Made by a program: the position numbers and the translations under genes. A stretch of 51,960 bases of DNA from JAILLW01 sp045629045 (GTDB lineage: Bacteria > Bacillota > Clostridia > Lachnospirales > Lachnospiraceae), in the NCBI GenBank assembly GCA_045629045.1, contig JAZQQM010000059.1:1-51960 (forward strand), given 5' to 3'. This document shows, piece after piece, positions 42,360 to 51,217 of this stretch. Positions within the stretch are counted from its first letter, which is position 1. The number at the start of each line of letters is the position of its first letter. The notes beneath the pieces are model-generated. The model saw only the letters and a program-made list of their open reading frames with translations, did no database searches and was not told where the DNA came from.

Positions 42360-44777
42360 TCAAAGCCACTCATTCCAAAATCTATCTAAATTTTTAGTTA
42401 TATCATCCTCTGAAACAATCTTAAAATTACTCCATTCCCGGGGGAACAGTCGTAAATACTGGTTCTGCATGAAACGTTCATCAAGTAACACAACAACGCC
42501 TATATCTTCCGCGGTACGTATTACTCTTCCTGCTGCCTGAAGTACTTTATTCATTCCCGGATACTTATAGGAATAGTCATATCCGTTCACACCTTCTTTG
42601 TCAAAGTGCTTTTTAAGTATTTCTCTTTCGGAACAAACCATAGGAAGCCCCGTACCTACTATTATTGTTCCGATTAACCGGTCCTCCTTAAGATCAATCC
42701 CTTCGGAGAAAATTCCTCCAAGTACACACATTCCGATTATTGTACGATCTTCATTGGAAGCTTCCGAATCAAAATTACTTAAAAATTCTTCTCTGTCTTT
42801 TTCTCTCATCATGGAATTCTGAATCAGTACGCCTTCAGAACCGTATTCGCTTAAATATATATCGGCTACCTGCTGCATAAATGCAAAGGAAGGGAAAAAT
42901 ACAAGGTAATTACCGTTACGTGCAGAAACTACTCTTTTAATATATTTGGCTATATTGGAATATTCTTTAATATTTCTTCTCGTATATTTGCTTGTAACGT
43001 CATTTGCTATGTATAACCCGCACTTGTTCGAATCAAATACCGATTCTGCATACACTTCATAATCATCTTCGCCGGCGCCGAGAAGTTTCTTATAATAATC
43101 AATTGGCAGTAATGTTGCTGAAAACAATATACTTGACCTTCCCCGCATCATGCATTCCCTAAGATTCTTACCGGGATTTACATTAAACAGTTTGATAAAG
43201 AAAGAATTGTCATCTCCGAAATCGGTAAATATCACATAATTATCGTCAAGATTATCATTCATAAGAAGGAAATGGGATAATTCAAAATAAAACAGCAGAA
43301 TATCCTTCCTTATAGGTGACTCCTCATGCTCTTCCAGATAATCTTCTATCAGTGAAGACAATCTTAACAATTTTCGTATAAAAGGAGCTATCTCCTCCGG
43401 TTCCAGGACATTATACTCAGGACTAAGCCGCTTTAACGATAATAATTCCTTGTTACAAGATTCAAGGGCATTTGTTATTTTATTATCGTAATCCTTCGTC
43501 AAACGCTTTAGTTTAAGGAATTCTTCCTTTAAGAGCACCGCACTGTACATATCCCTTCCCCTGTCAACCAGGTTATGCGCCTCATCTATCAGAAAGGTAT
43601 ATTCTCCCCGTACCCCCTCCGTAAAAAATCTTCTTAAATATGCATGGGGGTCGAACAGATAATTGTAGTCGCATATAACCATATCGGCAAAGAGTGAACA
43701 GTCCAGACTAAGCTCAAAAGGACACACCTGATATTTAATTGCGTACTGCAAAATTGTTTCTCTCGAAAGGTTGTCCGATGTGGTCAATATGTCATAAAGT
43801 GCCTCATTTACGCGATCGTAGTGACCCTTTGCATATTCACATGTAATCGGGTTGCAATCGCTCTCATCCATAAAACATATTTTGTCCTTAGCGGTCAACG
43901 TAACTGATTTAAAAGATAATTCCTGTTCTCTTAACAAAGCTAACGCCTGTTCTGCTACAGTTCGTGTTATGGTTTTGGCTGTTAAATAAAAAATTCTCTC
44001 ACTTAAATTTTCCCCCATGGCTTTAATGGCCGGGAATACCGTCGCCAGAGTTTTGCCTACTCCGGTAGGTGCCTCTATAAACAATTTCTTCTTGTGGTAT
44101 ATTGTCTGATATACATATGTGACCAATTCTTTCTGGCCTTTTCTGTATTCAAAGGGGAATTCCGTCTTCTTAATTGATTCTGTACGCTTACTTTTCCACT
44201 CAAATTCAAAATCTGCCCACTTTTTATACTCTTTCATCAGATTATCGAACCATTCTTTAAGTTCTTCAAAGGAATAGTCAAAATGGAAATATCTAATAAA
44301 CTCTGTTTCCATGTTGCAGTAGGTTATTCTTACTCTTATACTCTTAAGTTCATTTTGAGCAGCAAAAATATAAGCATAGCACTTCGCCTGGGCCAAATGT
44401 ATAGGATCTTCCTTCTTAAATTTGGTAACATCCTTATACGTACCCTTAATTTCATCTATTGTAACTGTAAGATTATCTTTAATATCAGGCGTTATCTCAT
44501 CGCATCCGATTTCCGGAACCGCAGTAACATCGCCGATTGGCTCAAATATAATACCGTCAGCTCTTCCCTCTATAACCACATCATATGAAGGATAAGCGAC
44601 CACATGATTGAGGCTCACCTCTGCATGATAATTAGGGCCCATTCTCCGCTGAATCATGCGATGAATGCGCCCTCCTTCTAACATAGCATCTTGTTTTGAT
44701 GCGCTTTTTCGATTGTCAATATCTCCGTTCCTTAATATAAACTCTACCAGGTTACGGACCGAAACTCTTATTTCCAT
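42360..44777 (-). CDS. XPD/DinG-like helicase with N-terminal PD-(D/E)XK nuclease-like domain
   Basis: An 805-residue DNA helicase of superfamily 2. The N-terminal ~190 residues carry a RecB/Cas4-like nuclease pattern: GRAD (Asp74), DEIK (Glu109-x-Lys111) and QAKCYAY (Gln130, Tyr134). The helicase part has Walker A APTGVGKT (236-243), four Cys (about 301, 308, 313, 352) positioned like the XPD iron-sulfur cluster, DEAH (398-401), and late motifs GIFSEGIDL and QAAGRVIRT. It probably unwinds and trims DNA in repair. It overlaps the CPBP gene by 10 bases. Confidence 0.88.
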   Translation of the reverse strand: MEIRVSVRNLVEFILRNGDIDNRKSASKQDAMLEGGRIHRMIQRRMGPNYHAEVSLNHVVAYPSYDVVIEGRADGIIFEPIGDVTAVPEIGCDEITPDIKDNLTVTIDEIKGTYKDVTKFKKEDPIHLAQAKCYAYIFAAQNELKSIRVRITYCNMETEFIRYFHFDYSFEELKEWFDNLMKEYKKWADFEFEWKSKRTESIKKTEFPFEYRKGQKELVTYVYQTIYHKKKLFIEAPTGVGKTLATVFPAIKAMGENLSERIFYLTAKTITRTVAEQALALLREQELSFKSVTLTAKDKICFMDESDCNPITCEYAKGHYDRVNEALYDILTTSDNLSRETILQYAIKYQVCPFELSLDCSLFADMVICDYNYLFDPHAYLRRFFTEGVRGEYTFLIDEAHNLVDRGRDMYSAVLLKEEFLKLKRLTKDYDNKITNALESCNKELLSLKRLSPEYNVLEPEEIAPFIRKLLRLSSLIEDYLEEHEESPIRKDILLFYFELSHFLLMNDNLDDNYVIFTDFGDDNSFFIKLFNVNPGKNLRECMMRGRSSILFSATLLPIDYYKKLLGAGEDDYEVYAESVFDSNKCGLYIANDVTSKYTRRNIKEYSNIAKYIKRVVSARNGNYLVFFPSFAFMQQVADIYLSEYGSEGVLIQNSMMREKDREEFLSNFDSEASNEDRTIIGMCVLGGIFSEGIDLKEDRLIGTIIVGTGLPMVCSEREILKKHFDKEGVNGYDYSYKYPGMNKVLQAAGRVIRTAEDIGVVVLLDERFMQNQYLRLFPREWSNFKIVSEDDITKNLDRFWNEWL

Positions 44778-45529
44778 ACAGTATAATTTAGCACATATAC
44801 ACCAACATTAGCAACGACATGAACTACTATAGGCGCAAGTATTGTCTCATATCTGTCATATACCCATATAATAAACAATCCCATAATCGTTCCGTATATT
44901 CCCTGCACTATATTTCCATGAAAAATTCCGAACAGTAAAGCGCCTACAATAAAGGAAATTGTTATGGGAAATATTCTCTTTAATCTGTTAAATATAATTC
45001 CCCTGAATATAATTTCTTCAACCAGTGGCGAAATGATTCCGTATATCATAAGTCCCGATACAAAAGTCACACCATACTGAGACCTGCTCACCGAATCATA
45101 GGTCGATGACAGTGATGTGATTCCCAAATACATAAACAGATAATTCAAAAATACGGCAAGGCCCAGGGACGCAATTACTATCCTACACCATACAAAAGGG
45201 GTAAGCTTGTTATCCTTCTCCTTGTGGTCTTCCACATACTTAATCTCATTTAATGCAGAAGCTTCCAGTATACATATGCTTACAACAAGTCCTATGGCAT
45301 AAATTATTCCCTTTACGGTAGGCGAATATTCTGTCAAGATTCTTATCGTATTCGGAGACATCCGTTTGGACAGGGAATCAAGAATAAACCATAAACATAT
45401 TTCCGTAACATCTCCGGCAAAATAATAAATAATTACCGGAAATATCAAATATGCAGTTTTATACACAGATGACCAAGGAGCAATCTGCTCCTTGGTCCAT
45501 CTAGTGTTTGCTTTAACCCACAAATTCAT
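44768..45529 (-). CDS. CPBP-family intramembrane metalloprotease
   Basis: A 253-residue membrane protein with about eight helices. The CPBP (Abi) motifs are intact: VEEIIFRG (Glu171, Glu172, Arg176), FGIFHG (His204) and HVVAN (His237, Asn241). Members include Rce1-like CAAX proteases and bacteriocin-immunity proteins; the substrate here is unknown. The ATG at 45529 has an AAGAGG site; longer in-frame versions would lie inside glgP. It follows glgP by 10 bases. Confidence 0.88.
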   Translation of the reverse strand: MNLWVKANTRWTKEQIAPWSSVYKTAYLIFPVIIYYFAGDVTEICLWFILDSLSKRMSPNTIRILTEYSPTVKGIIYAIGLVVSICILEASALNEIKYVEDHKEKDNKLTPFVWCRIVIASLGLAVFLNYLFMYLGITSLSSTYDSVSRSQYGVTFVSGLMIYGIISPLVEEIIFRGIIFNRLKRIFPITISFIVGALLFGIFHGNIVQGIYGTIMGLFIIWVYDRYETILAPIVVHVVANVGVYVLNYTVWK

Positions 45530-45539
45530 AAAATTCCTC

Positions 45540-47846
45540 TTACTTAAGATGCCAAATATCTTTGTTGTACTCGGCAATTGTTCTGTCCGATGAGAAGTAT
45601 CCTGCCATAGCTATATTATGAAGCGCCATCTTCTTCCACTTATCGCGGTTCTCATAATCTGCAAAAGCCTGATCCTTTACCTTAATATATTCTTCAAGGT
45701 CGAGTAATGTCATAAACCAGTCTTTGTTAAGAATTTCATTGTATAATCTTTCAAGATTCTCTTTATTACCGACTTTTAATGCTTCCTTTGATACTATAAA
45801 GTCCACAGTCTCTTTGATAACGGGCGATTTTTTATAGAAATCCTTTGAAACATAGTCAGCATCTTCATAGTGCTTAATGACCTCATCCGAATCCTTACCA
45901 AAGATATAGATATTGTCATCTCCTACCAAATCATGAATCTCAACATTAGCTCCGTCTGCAGTTCCCAATGTAACAGCTCCGTTAAGCATAAGTTTCATAT
46001 TTCCTGTTCCTGAAGCTTCCTTTGAAGCAAGTGATATCTGTTCCGAAATGTCACATGCGGGAACAAGCTTCTCTGCATAGCTTACATTGTAGTTTTCGAC
46101 CATAAGTACCGACATATACGGGCTAACGTCAGGATCGTTGTTTACTATCTCCTGAAGCACTAGAAGAAGATGAATTATATCCTGTGCGATAACGTACGCC
46201 GGTGCTGCCTTAGCTCCGAAGATAAATGAAATAGGTCTTTGCGGCTTCTTTCCACCCTTAATCTCCAGATACTTATGAATAATGTATAATGCGTTCATCT
46301 GTTGACGCTTATACTCGTGTAAGCGCTTGATTTGTATATCAAAAATAGAATCAGGATTTAATATAACACCTTCTTTTTCTTTGACATACTTAGCCAGGTC
46401 TTTCTTCCTGTTCATCTTGATATCGGCAACTCTGTCAAGTACTTCTGAGTTGTTTTCAAATTCAAGAAGTCTTTCGAGGCAATTAGCATCTTTTTTATAT
46501 CCGTCACCGATAAGTGTCGAAATATATGAAGCAAGTTCTCTGTTACAGCTAAGAAGCCAGCGTCTGAATGTAATACCATTTGTTTTGTTATTAAATTTTT
46601 CAGGATAAATCTTATAAAAATGATTAAGCTCCGTTTGCTTTAATATATCCGTATGGATAGCAGCCACACCATTAACCGAGAAGCCATAATGGATATCAAT
46701 ATGGGCCATATGTACCTTTTCATCCATATCAATAATCTGGACCTTAGGATCATCATATTTTTCTGCGACTCTCTTATCCAATTCGATAATATAAGGAATA
46801 AGCTGCGGAACTACCTTTTCAAGGTACTTCATCGGCCATTTTTCAAGGGCTTCGGCAAGGATTGTATGATTGGTATAAGCGCAGGTCTTAGATACCACAT
46901 CAATAGCTTCATCCATTGTAAAAGCTTTATCCTCAACAAGTATGCGGATAAGTTCCGGTATTACCATTGTAGGATGTGTATCATTAATCTGAATTACGGC
47001 ATGTTCGTTAAGCTTACGTAAATCATATTTACGCTCCTTCATTTCATGGAGAATAAGCTGTGCTGCATTACTTACCATGAAATACTGCTGATATATTCTA
47101 AGAAGATTGCCTGCCTCATCGGAATCATCCGGATATAGGAACAATGTAAGATTCTTCTCAATATCCACTTTATCAAAATTGATACCTTCTTTAACAAGAC
47201 TCTCATCTATTGTTTCAATATCAAATAATCTAAGCTTGTTAACTCCCGCATTATATCCTGCAACGTCCACGTCATAAAGGCGGGATGTAACTTTTTTCTT
47301 TCCGAAGAACACATCAAATTTAACATCTGTCCTGGTTAACCAGCCATGTTCTTCTATCCAGTCGTTCTTTTCGGCATCCTGCAGTCTGTCCTTAAATACC
47401 TGCTTAAAAAGTCCGAAATGATAATTAAGTCCGATACCTTCGCCGGGAAGTCCCATTGTAGCTATGGAATCAAGGAAGCACGCTGCCAGCCTTCCAAGGC
47501 CACCGTTACCAAGTGACGGTTCCGGTTCCATATCCTCAAGCATAGCCACATCTTTGCCATATTTGCTCAATATCTTATTCATCTGATCGTACAGACCTAA
47601 ATTGATTAAGTTGTTCGAAAGCAGCTTACCAATTAAAAACTCTGCCGAAATATAATATACTTTTTTCTTTCCGACATTTTCATCGGAAACCTTCATAATT
47701 CTCTTGGTAAAAGTTAATGCTACATAGTATATTTCTTTGTCCGATAAATCCTTGAGTTCTTTCTGGAACATTTCAGATGCAATATCTGTAAGCTGATGCT
47801 CCATATTGAGTACTAAAATGTCCTTCTTTAAATTTGACTCAGCCAT
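45540..47846 (-). CDS. glgP: Glycogen/maltodextrin phosphorylase
   Basis: A 768-residue PLP enzyme (family GT35) releasing glucose-1-phosphate from alpha-1,4-glucans. Visible: the N-terminal VYYISAEFLIGKLL, EPSLGNGGLGRLAACFLDS, QINDTHPTMVIPELIRIL, GITFRRWL, RLHEYKRQ, and the PLP-lysine segment SGTGNMKLMLNGA. Slightly shorter than the E. coli enzymes. It follows the LacI-family gene by 20 bases, so they are likely co-transcribed, with the CPBP protease and helicase genes downstream. Confidence 0.96.
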   Translation of the reverse strand: MAESNLKKDILVLNMEHQLTDIASEMFQKELKDLSDKEIYYVALTFTKRIMKVSDENVGKKKVYYISAEFLIGKLLSNNLINLGLYDQMNKILSKYGKDVAMLEDMEPEPSLGNGGLGRLAACFLDSIATMGLPGEGIGLNYHFGLFKQVFKDRLQDAEKNDWIEEHGWLTRTDVKFDVFFGKKKVTSRLYDVDVAGYNAGVNKLRLFDIETIDESLVKEGINFDKVDIEKNLTLFLYPDDSDEAGNLLRIYQQYFMVSNAAQLILHEMKERKYDLRKLNEHAVIQINDTHPTMVIPELIRILVEDKAFTMDEAIDVVSKTCAYTNHTILAEALEKWPMKYLEKVVPQLIPYIIELDKRVAEKYDDPKVQIIDMDEKVHMAHIDIHYGFSVNGVAAIHTDILKQTELNHFYKIYPEKFNNKTNGITFRRWLLSCNRELASYISTLIGDGYKKDANCLERLLEFENNSEVLDRVADIKMNRKKDLAKYVKEKEGVILNPDSIFDIQIKRLHEYKRQQMNALYIIHKYLEIKGGKKPQRPISFIFGAKAAPAYVIAQDIIHLLLVLQEIVNNDPDVSPYMSVLMVENYNVSYAEKLVPACDISEQISLASKEASGTGNMKLMLNGAVTLGTADGANVEIHDLVGDDNIYIFGKDSDEVIKHYEDADYVSKDFYKKSPVIKETVDFIVSKEALKVGNKENLERLYNEILNKDWFMTLLDLEEYIKVKDQAFADYENRDKWKKMALHNIAMAGYFSSDRTIAEYNKDIWHLK

Positions 47847-47866
47847 AATAATCTCCCTTAAATTCT

Positions 47867-48856
47867 TTATGCAATAATATCCTCGTAGTTAATCCGTACC
47901 AACGAATACGGAGCTTCAACTCTCCGTCCCTTTTGTCCGTTGAACAGATTGTTCAGTTCATCCATAGCCATTGCCGAAATTTGTGTAAAATCCTGTCGTA
48001 CGGTATTCATCTGCTGACCTACATATCCCATAAGCATTGTTCCGTCAAATCCGCATACCGGCCTAAAGATATCCATTTCCTGCAATGCTTTCATCGCTCC
48101 GATTGCCATAAGGTCTGATGCACATATGATGATATTGGCCTTCTCACCATATTGGAATGTAATGTTACGAGCCTGCAGTTCACTGAATTCACCGTAGACG
48201 ATATTAAGCACCAACCCGCGTTCATGCGCCAGTTTCTTCATTCCGTCAATTCGATCATCCGTAACATATCCGTTCTTCTTGCCGGCAATATAAAGAATCT
48301 TATCAAATTCATTCTCGTCCACCGTTTTAAGTGCGACATCATACTGCGCCTGCATATGATCAATTGAAACATAGGAAGTATTTTCATTTACTATAGGACC
48401 GTCAATAACAACGCATTTGAAATTCTGCTCGCTAATCAGCTCATGGATTACCGTATCTTCTTTTGACAATCCGTAAATAATTATTCCTGTGATGCTCTGT
48501 GACTGAAGATAACGGGTTAATTCATCTACTGTCTTGTCTTTAAACATAAAAAAGAATAGCGTAATAACATCAAGATTAAGCTCCATAGCTTTTTGAAGAG
48601 CTCCTGATATATAACGCATATCAATCTCATCAATAGCCTGGGCCGCAATGTTAAGGTTAACCAATAATGCTACTCGCCCCGCACGTTTGGAAGAAAGCGC
48701 TGCAGCTACGGAATTAGGTACGAAGTTAAGCGCTTTAACAGCTTCGTTGACCTTATTCTTAGTTTCTTCGCTTACGTTAGGGTAATTGTTTAAGACTTTG
48801 GAAACGGTAGAAATTGCTACACCCGCTTCTTTCGCAACATCTTTAATCGAAACCAT
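47867..48856 (-). CDS. LacI-family transcriptional regulator
   Basis: A 329-residue repressor or activator. The helix-turn-helix (about 2-50) shows SIKDVAKEAGVAISTVSKVLNN, followed by the hinge helix (VPNSVAAALSS) and a periplasmic-binding-like effector domain. The ATG at 48856 follows AAGGAG; the in-frame GTG at 48865 is less likely. Its position before glgP suggests it senses glycogen- or maltose-derived sugar. A LacI-type palindrome lies 22 bases upstream of the ATG, suggesting autoregulation. Confidence 0.92.
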   Translation of the reverse strand: MVSIKDVAKEAGVAISTVSKVLNNYPNVSEETKNKVNEAVKALNFVPNSVAAALSSKRAGRVALLVNLNIAAQAIDEIDMRYISGALQKAMELNLDVITLFFFMFKDKTVDELTRYLQSQSITGIIIYGLSKEDTVIHELISEQNFKCVVIDGPIVNENTSYVSIDHMQAQYDVALKTVDENEFDKILYIAGKKNGYVTDDRIDGMKKLAHERGLVLNIVYGEFSELQARNITFQYGEKANIIICASDLMAIGAMKALQEMDIFRPVCGFDGTMLMGYVGQQMNTVRQDFTQISAMAMDELNNLFNGQKGRRVEAPYSLVRINYEDIIA

Positions 48857-48877
48857 CAAACCCACTCCTTATCACTC

Positions 48878-48891
48878 GGAAAACGATTTCC
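48878..48891. promoter_or_regulatory. Candidate LacI-family operator
   Basis: GGAAAACGATTTCC: 14-bp near-palindrome with the central CG typical of LacI/CcpA-type operators, directly upstream of the lacI-family gene. Confidence 0.5.
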
Positions 48892-48936
48892 TTAAATAAC
48901 TATATCCTATCCCCAAAATAAATGCAAGCCTTTTTT

Positions 48937-48967
48937 TGTGACAGTAGGGACGGTTCTTTTTGTCACA
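48937..48967 (+). repeat. REP copy 9 (forward)
   Basis: TGTGACAG arm and GGGACGGTTCTT core; right arm TTGTCACA. Confidence 0.88.
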
Positions 48968-48989
48968 TTTTTGCTCTACAATATCGTGC

Positions 48990-49203
48990 AGATATGATTA
49001 TTCCGCTATTTTTAAGTACGTTCTCTAGTATTTCTAAGTGTTGCAATTCGACTGCTACGGTCAACAGAACGGCACCGAACTATTCGCCATCCATGGCTCA
49101 GTTAGTTCTTGCCCCTGCATCCTGCAGGGGTATGCCTGATATTGAGCAACACTAAGAAATACACGAGAACTTCCTAAATAAAAATACCGTAATAATCATA
49201 TCC
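48990..49203 (+). repeat. Foldback core element, copy 3 (diverged)
   Basis: Same orientation as copy 1. Outer arms 48991-49013 and 49179-49202 pair over about 24 bases with two mismatches, though their sequence differs from copies 1 and 2 at many positions. The TCTAAGTGTTGC / GCAACACTAAGA pair and the central block with CCGAACTATTCGCCATCC are kept. The GC hairpin here reads CCCCTGCA-TCC-TGCAGGGG, a compensated change from copies 1 and 2. Confidence 0.82.
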
Positions 49204-49242
49204 CCCACTTATTGTCGCATTTTATGTAACAAAAACTATGAA

Positions 49243-49374
49243 CGCGCAATATTATCAGTGTGAGAGCCTTAGTCTACGCGTTACTTGACGAGGTTCTTTC
49301 GAGTCTAGTAACGTACGCAAGACTAACGGAGCGAAAGCGTCTCGAACACTGATAATATTGCACGTCACATATTT
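49243..49374. repeat. Second, unrelated foldback element between core 3 and REP copy 10
   Basis: GCAATATTATCAGTGT (49246-49261) is perfectly reverse-complementary to 49356-49371. Nested pairs continue inward: TTAGTCT with AGACTAA, GTTACT with AGTAAC. The whole could form a hairpin of about 130 bases. No other copy lies in the window. Confidence 0.7.
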
Positions 49375-49387
49375 TTATTACGAAAAA

Positions 49388-49418
49388 TGTGACAAAAAGA
49401 ACCGTCCCTACTGTCACA
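49388..49418 (-). repeat. REP copy 10 (reverse)
   Basis: Reverse REP (AGAACCGTCCC core, CTGTCACA right arm; left arm TGTGACAA), closing composite element 3. Confidence 0.88.
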
Positions 49419-49426
49419 CTAAAAAA

Positions 49427-49446
49427 GCGGCCCACGGATGGGCCGC
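49427..49446 (-). terminator. Rho-independent terminator of the cheY gene
   Basis: GCGGCCCA / TGGGCCGC stem with a 4-base loop; on the minus strand it is followed by six T. It lies 17 bases after the stop codon. Confidence 0.92.
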
Positions 49447-49462
49447 TGAAAATCATGTTTTA

Positions 49463-49822
49463 TTACAGTAAAACTCTTTTTAATATTTTTTCGACTTCTT
49501 CTTTTTCGTACGGCTTTGTTACGAATTCCGCAGCACCGTACTTAACTGCCTGAATCATTTTATCTCTTTGTCCGGCAGCGGTAATCATCAGGGCTTTAGC
49601 TTCGGGATTGTATTTGCGTATTAACTGAAGAGCCTGAATTCCGTCAAGTTTCGGCATTGTAATATCCAAGGTGACAAGATCCGGATTAAGCTCTTTATAT
49701 TTAATGAACCCATCTTCGCCGTTAACTGCTTCGCCGATAATCTCATGGCCGAGCTCTTCCAACAATTCTCTAAGCATTCTGCGTGATGTTCTGGAATCAT
49801 CAACAATTAAAATTTTTGCCAT
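49463..49822 (-). CDS. CheY-like single-domain response regulator
   Basis: A 119-residue stand-alone receiver. Asp8 and Asp9 (VDDS), phospho-acceptor Asp53 (LVTLDITMPKLDG), the Thr81 switch (MITAAGQ) and Lys103 (VTKPY) are present. CheY proteins switch flagellar motor rotation. The upstream CheX-like gene (15 bases away) suggests a paired signalling and phosphatase module. A strong terminator follows. Confidence 0.92.
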   Translation of the reverse strand: MAKILIVDDSRTSRRMLRELLEELGHEIIGEAVNGEDGFIKYKELNPDLVTLDITMPKLDGIQALQLIRKYNPEAKALMITAAGQRDKMIQAVKYGAAEFVTKPYEKEEVEKILKRVLL

Positions 49823-49837
49823 AGTTACACTTCCCTC

Positions 49838-50725
49838 TTATCTAAATTCCAAGCGTTCTCCCACACAAATCAGGAGATTACAATTATTGCCCTTAATCAT
49901 CATAGGAAATACCAGTGTCTTATATCCTGTAATTCCCGTACAAGCATCATTATACTCAGGAGGATACAGTTCCATAGGAATTCTGTTAAGGCTCTTGGCA
50001 GAAGCATATAAACCGCAAATACAATTCATAAGTTCCGCCACGGCGTCCAATGCGTCCACGTTAACGCAAGGGAACTCTTCTTTACCAAATTCTGTAGCTA
50101 TGCCTATAAGAGCATCGCCGTTACCGCAAAATCCGGCTGTCATACACGGGTCGCCGTCTACAAACTGAAGGGATCCGTTCTGACACTCTATATCCTCTAC
50201 ATAATAGCCTCTAATCGGAAATGCATCATTATCAACAAGACGCATAATTGTCTTAAAGGCCAAGGTCGCAAATTCAACATATTCATCGGCATCCGACGGC
50301 AAAAATAAAGGTACAATTCTCTCAACTTCGTCTGATTTAAGTGCCTCTATGCTGGAAATGGTAAGTTCCTTCTCTGCCTGATACTTTTTCATAAGAAGGT
50401 CCAAATCCGTAAGACGCATAATACCTAAATTTTCAAGTGCCTGTGCCAGTGAAAGATACGGGTCACCCTGCTTACGCAAAAGCTCCTGGACCTGGTTCTC
50501 CGTAAGGAAGCCCTTATCTACTGCCAAGTCACCGAATCTTTTGTCCATAGTAGCCTGAAGCATATTAACCGTATCGGCCTGATACTCTGTCATCAATCCT
50601 TCATGAACGGCAATGAGTCCCAGTTTCGCACGAACTCTCTTAAGTTCGTCAAAAATAGCCCGTGACTGATCAACTGATATTCTGCCCTTTTCTACCAAAT
50701 AATTGGCTACTATATTAGCTATCAT
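49838..50725 (-). CDS. CheX-like phosphatase domain fused to N-terminal MshEN-like repeats
   Basis: A 295-residue soluble protein. The first ~115 residues contain repeated helical units (LGLIAVHEGLMTEYQAD, FGDLAVDKGFLTENQVQELL, LSLAQALENLGIMRLTDLD), like the MshEN or type II secretion ATPase N-domain, which binds c-di-GMP in some proteins. The rest (about 150-290) resembles CheX/CheC, which dephosphorylate CheY-P: FATLAFKTIMRLV and AVAELMNCICGLYASAKS, with a Glu-x2-Asn pair in ELMN. Both domain calls are by eye. It precedes cheY, which is its likely substrate. Confidence 0.72.
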   Translation of the reverse strand: MIANIVANYLVEKGRISVDQSRAIFDELKRVRAKLGLIAVHEGLMTEYQADTVNMLQATMDKRFGDLAVDKGFLTENQVQELLRKQGDPYLSLAQALENLGIMRLTDLDLLMKKYQAEKELTISSIEALKSDEVERIVPLFLPSDADEYVEFATLAFKTIMRLVDNDAFPIRGYYVEDIECQNGSLQFVDGDPCMTAGFCGNGDALIGIATEFGKEEFPCVNVDALDAVAELMNCICGLYASAKSLNRIPMELYPPEYNDACTGITGYKTLVFPMMIKGNNCNLLICVGERLEFR

Positions 50726-50800
50726 AGGTTGCCCTCCCCCGATTACACCAAGAAACTATACATTTATTTTACATTTATTCAAAAATCTCTTCAAGTACCA

Positions 50801-50830
50801 ATTATATGCACTTCATATACGGACTGTAAA
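50801..50830 (-). promoter_or_regulatory. Candidate promoter of the CheX-cheY pair
   Basis: Minus strand TTTACA (50825-50830), 18-base spacer, TATAAT (50801-50806), about 75 bases before the ATG. It is sigma-A-like; no sigma-D (TAAA/GCCGATAA) promoter was seen. Confidence 0.45.
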
Positions 50831-50901
50831 TTGCCGTCCGGACCAGTTTTCTCTATATAGAAAAAAAAATGTTTTTTTATCAACATTTTATCTTTGATTC
50901 G

Positions 50902-51023
50902 GTTTACATAATTCATTTTCCTCTATATACAAAATATATAACTATTTTATCCACTGTTTTTAATAAAATTACTCTATTATATTATTAAAATTTCATATAT
51001 AGAGGAATTGTTGTTATGTAAAC
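50902..51023. repeat. Long imperfect inverted repeat upstream of the CheX-cheY genes
   Basis: GTTTACATAA (from 50902) with TCCTCTATAT (50919-50928) is mirrored by ATATAGAGGA (50997-51006) and TTATGTAAAC (51014-51023). Arms of 28 bases are separated by about 66 AT-rich bases. A related TCTCTATATAG lies at about 50850-50862. Confidence 0.6.
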
Positions 51024-51099
51024 TATATTGAGGTTGAATTGTTGATATTTTTTTATATTTTCTTATATATCGAGAATAATCCCAAAAACAGCAAAAATA

Positions 51100-51214
51100 G
51101 CTGCAGAATTAAATTGCAAAAATAAATTACAGAATTAATCTACAAAAATTAATCTGCAAAAATAATCCACAGAATTAACCCACAAGAAGTAACCTGCAAG
51201 AAATAATCCACAAA
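51100..51214. repeat. Array of degenerate 13-14-bp direct repeats
   Basis: About nine units in a row with the pattern YYNRCARAAWTAA, for example CTGCAGAATTAA, ATTGCAAAAATAA, TCCACAGAATTAA and CCTGCAAGAAATAA. Unit length is 13 or 14. It sits just beyond the PPi-phosphofructokinase terminator in a gene-free 574-base gap. Confidence 0.7.
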
Positions 51215-51217
51215 AAA

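Noticed and set aside
49274..49456. Minus-strand 60-codon frame over REP copy 10 and the 49243-49374 hairpin
   Set aside because: Consists of repeat and hairpin sequence; the terminator of cheY lies inside it.
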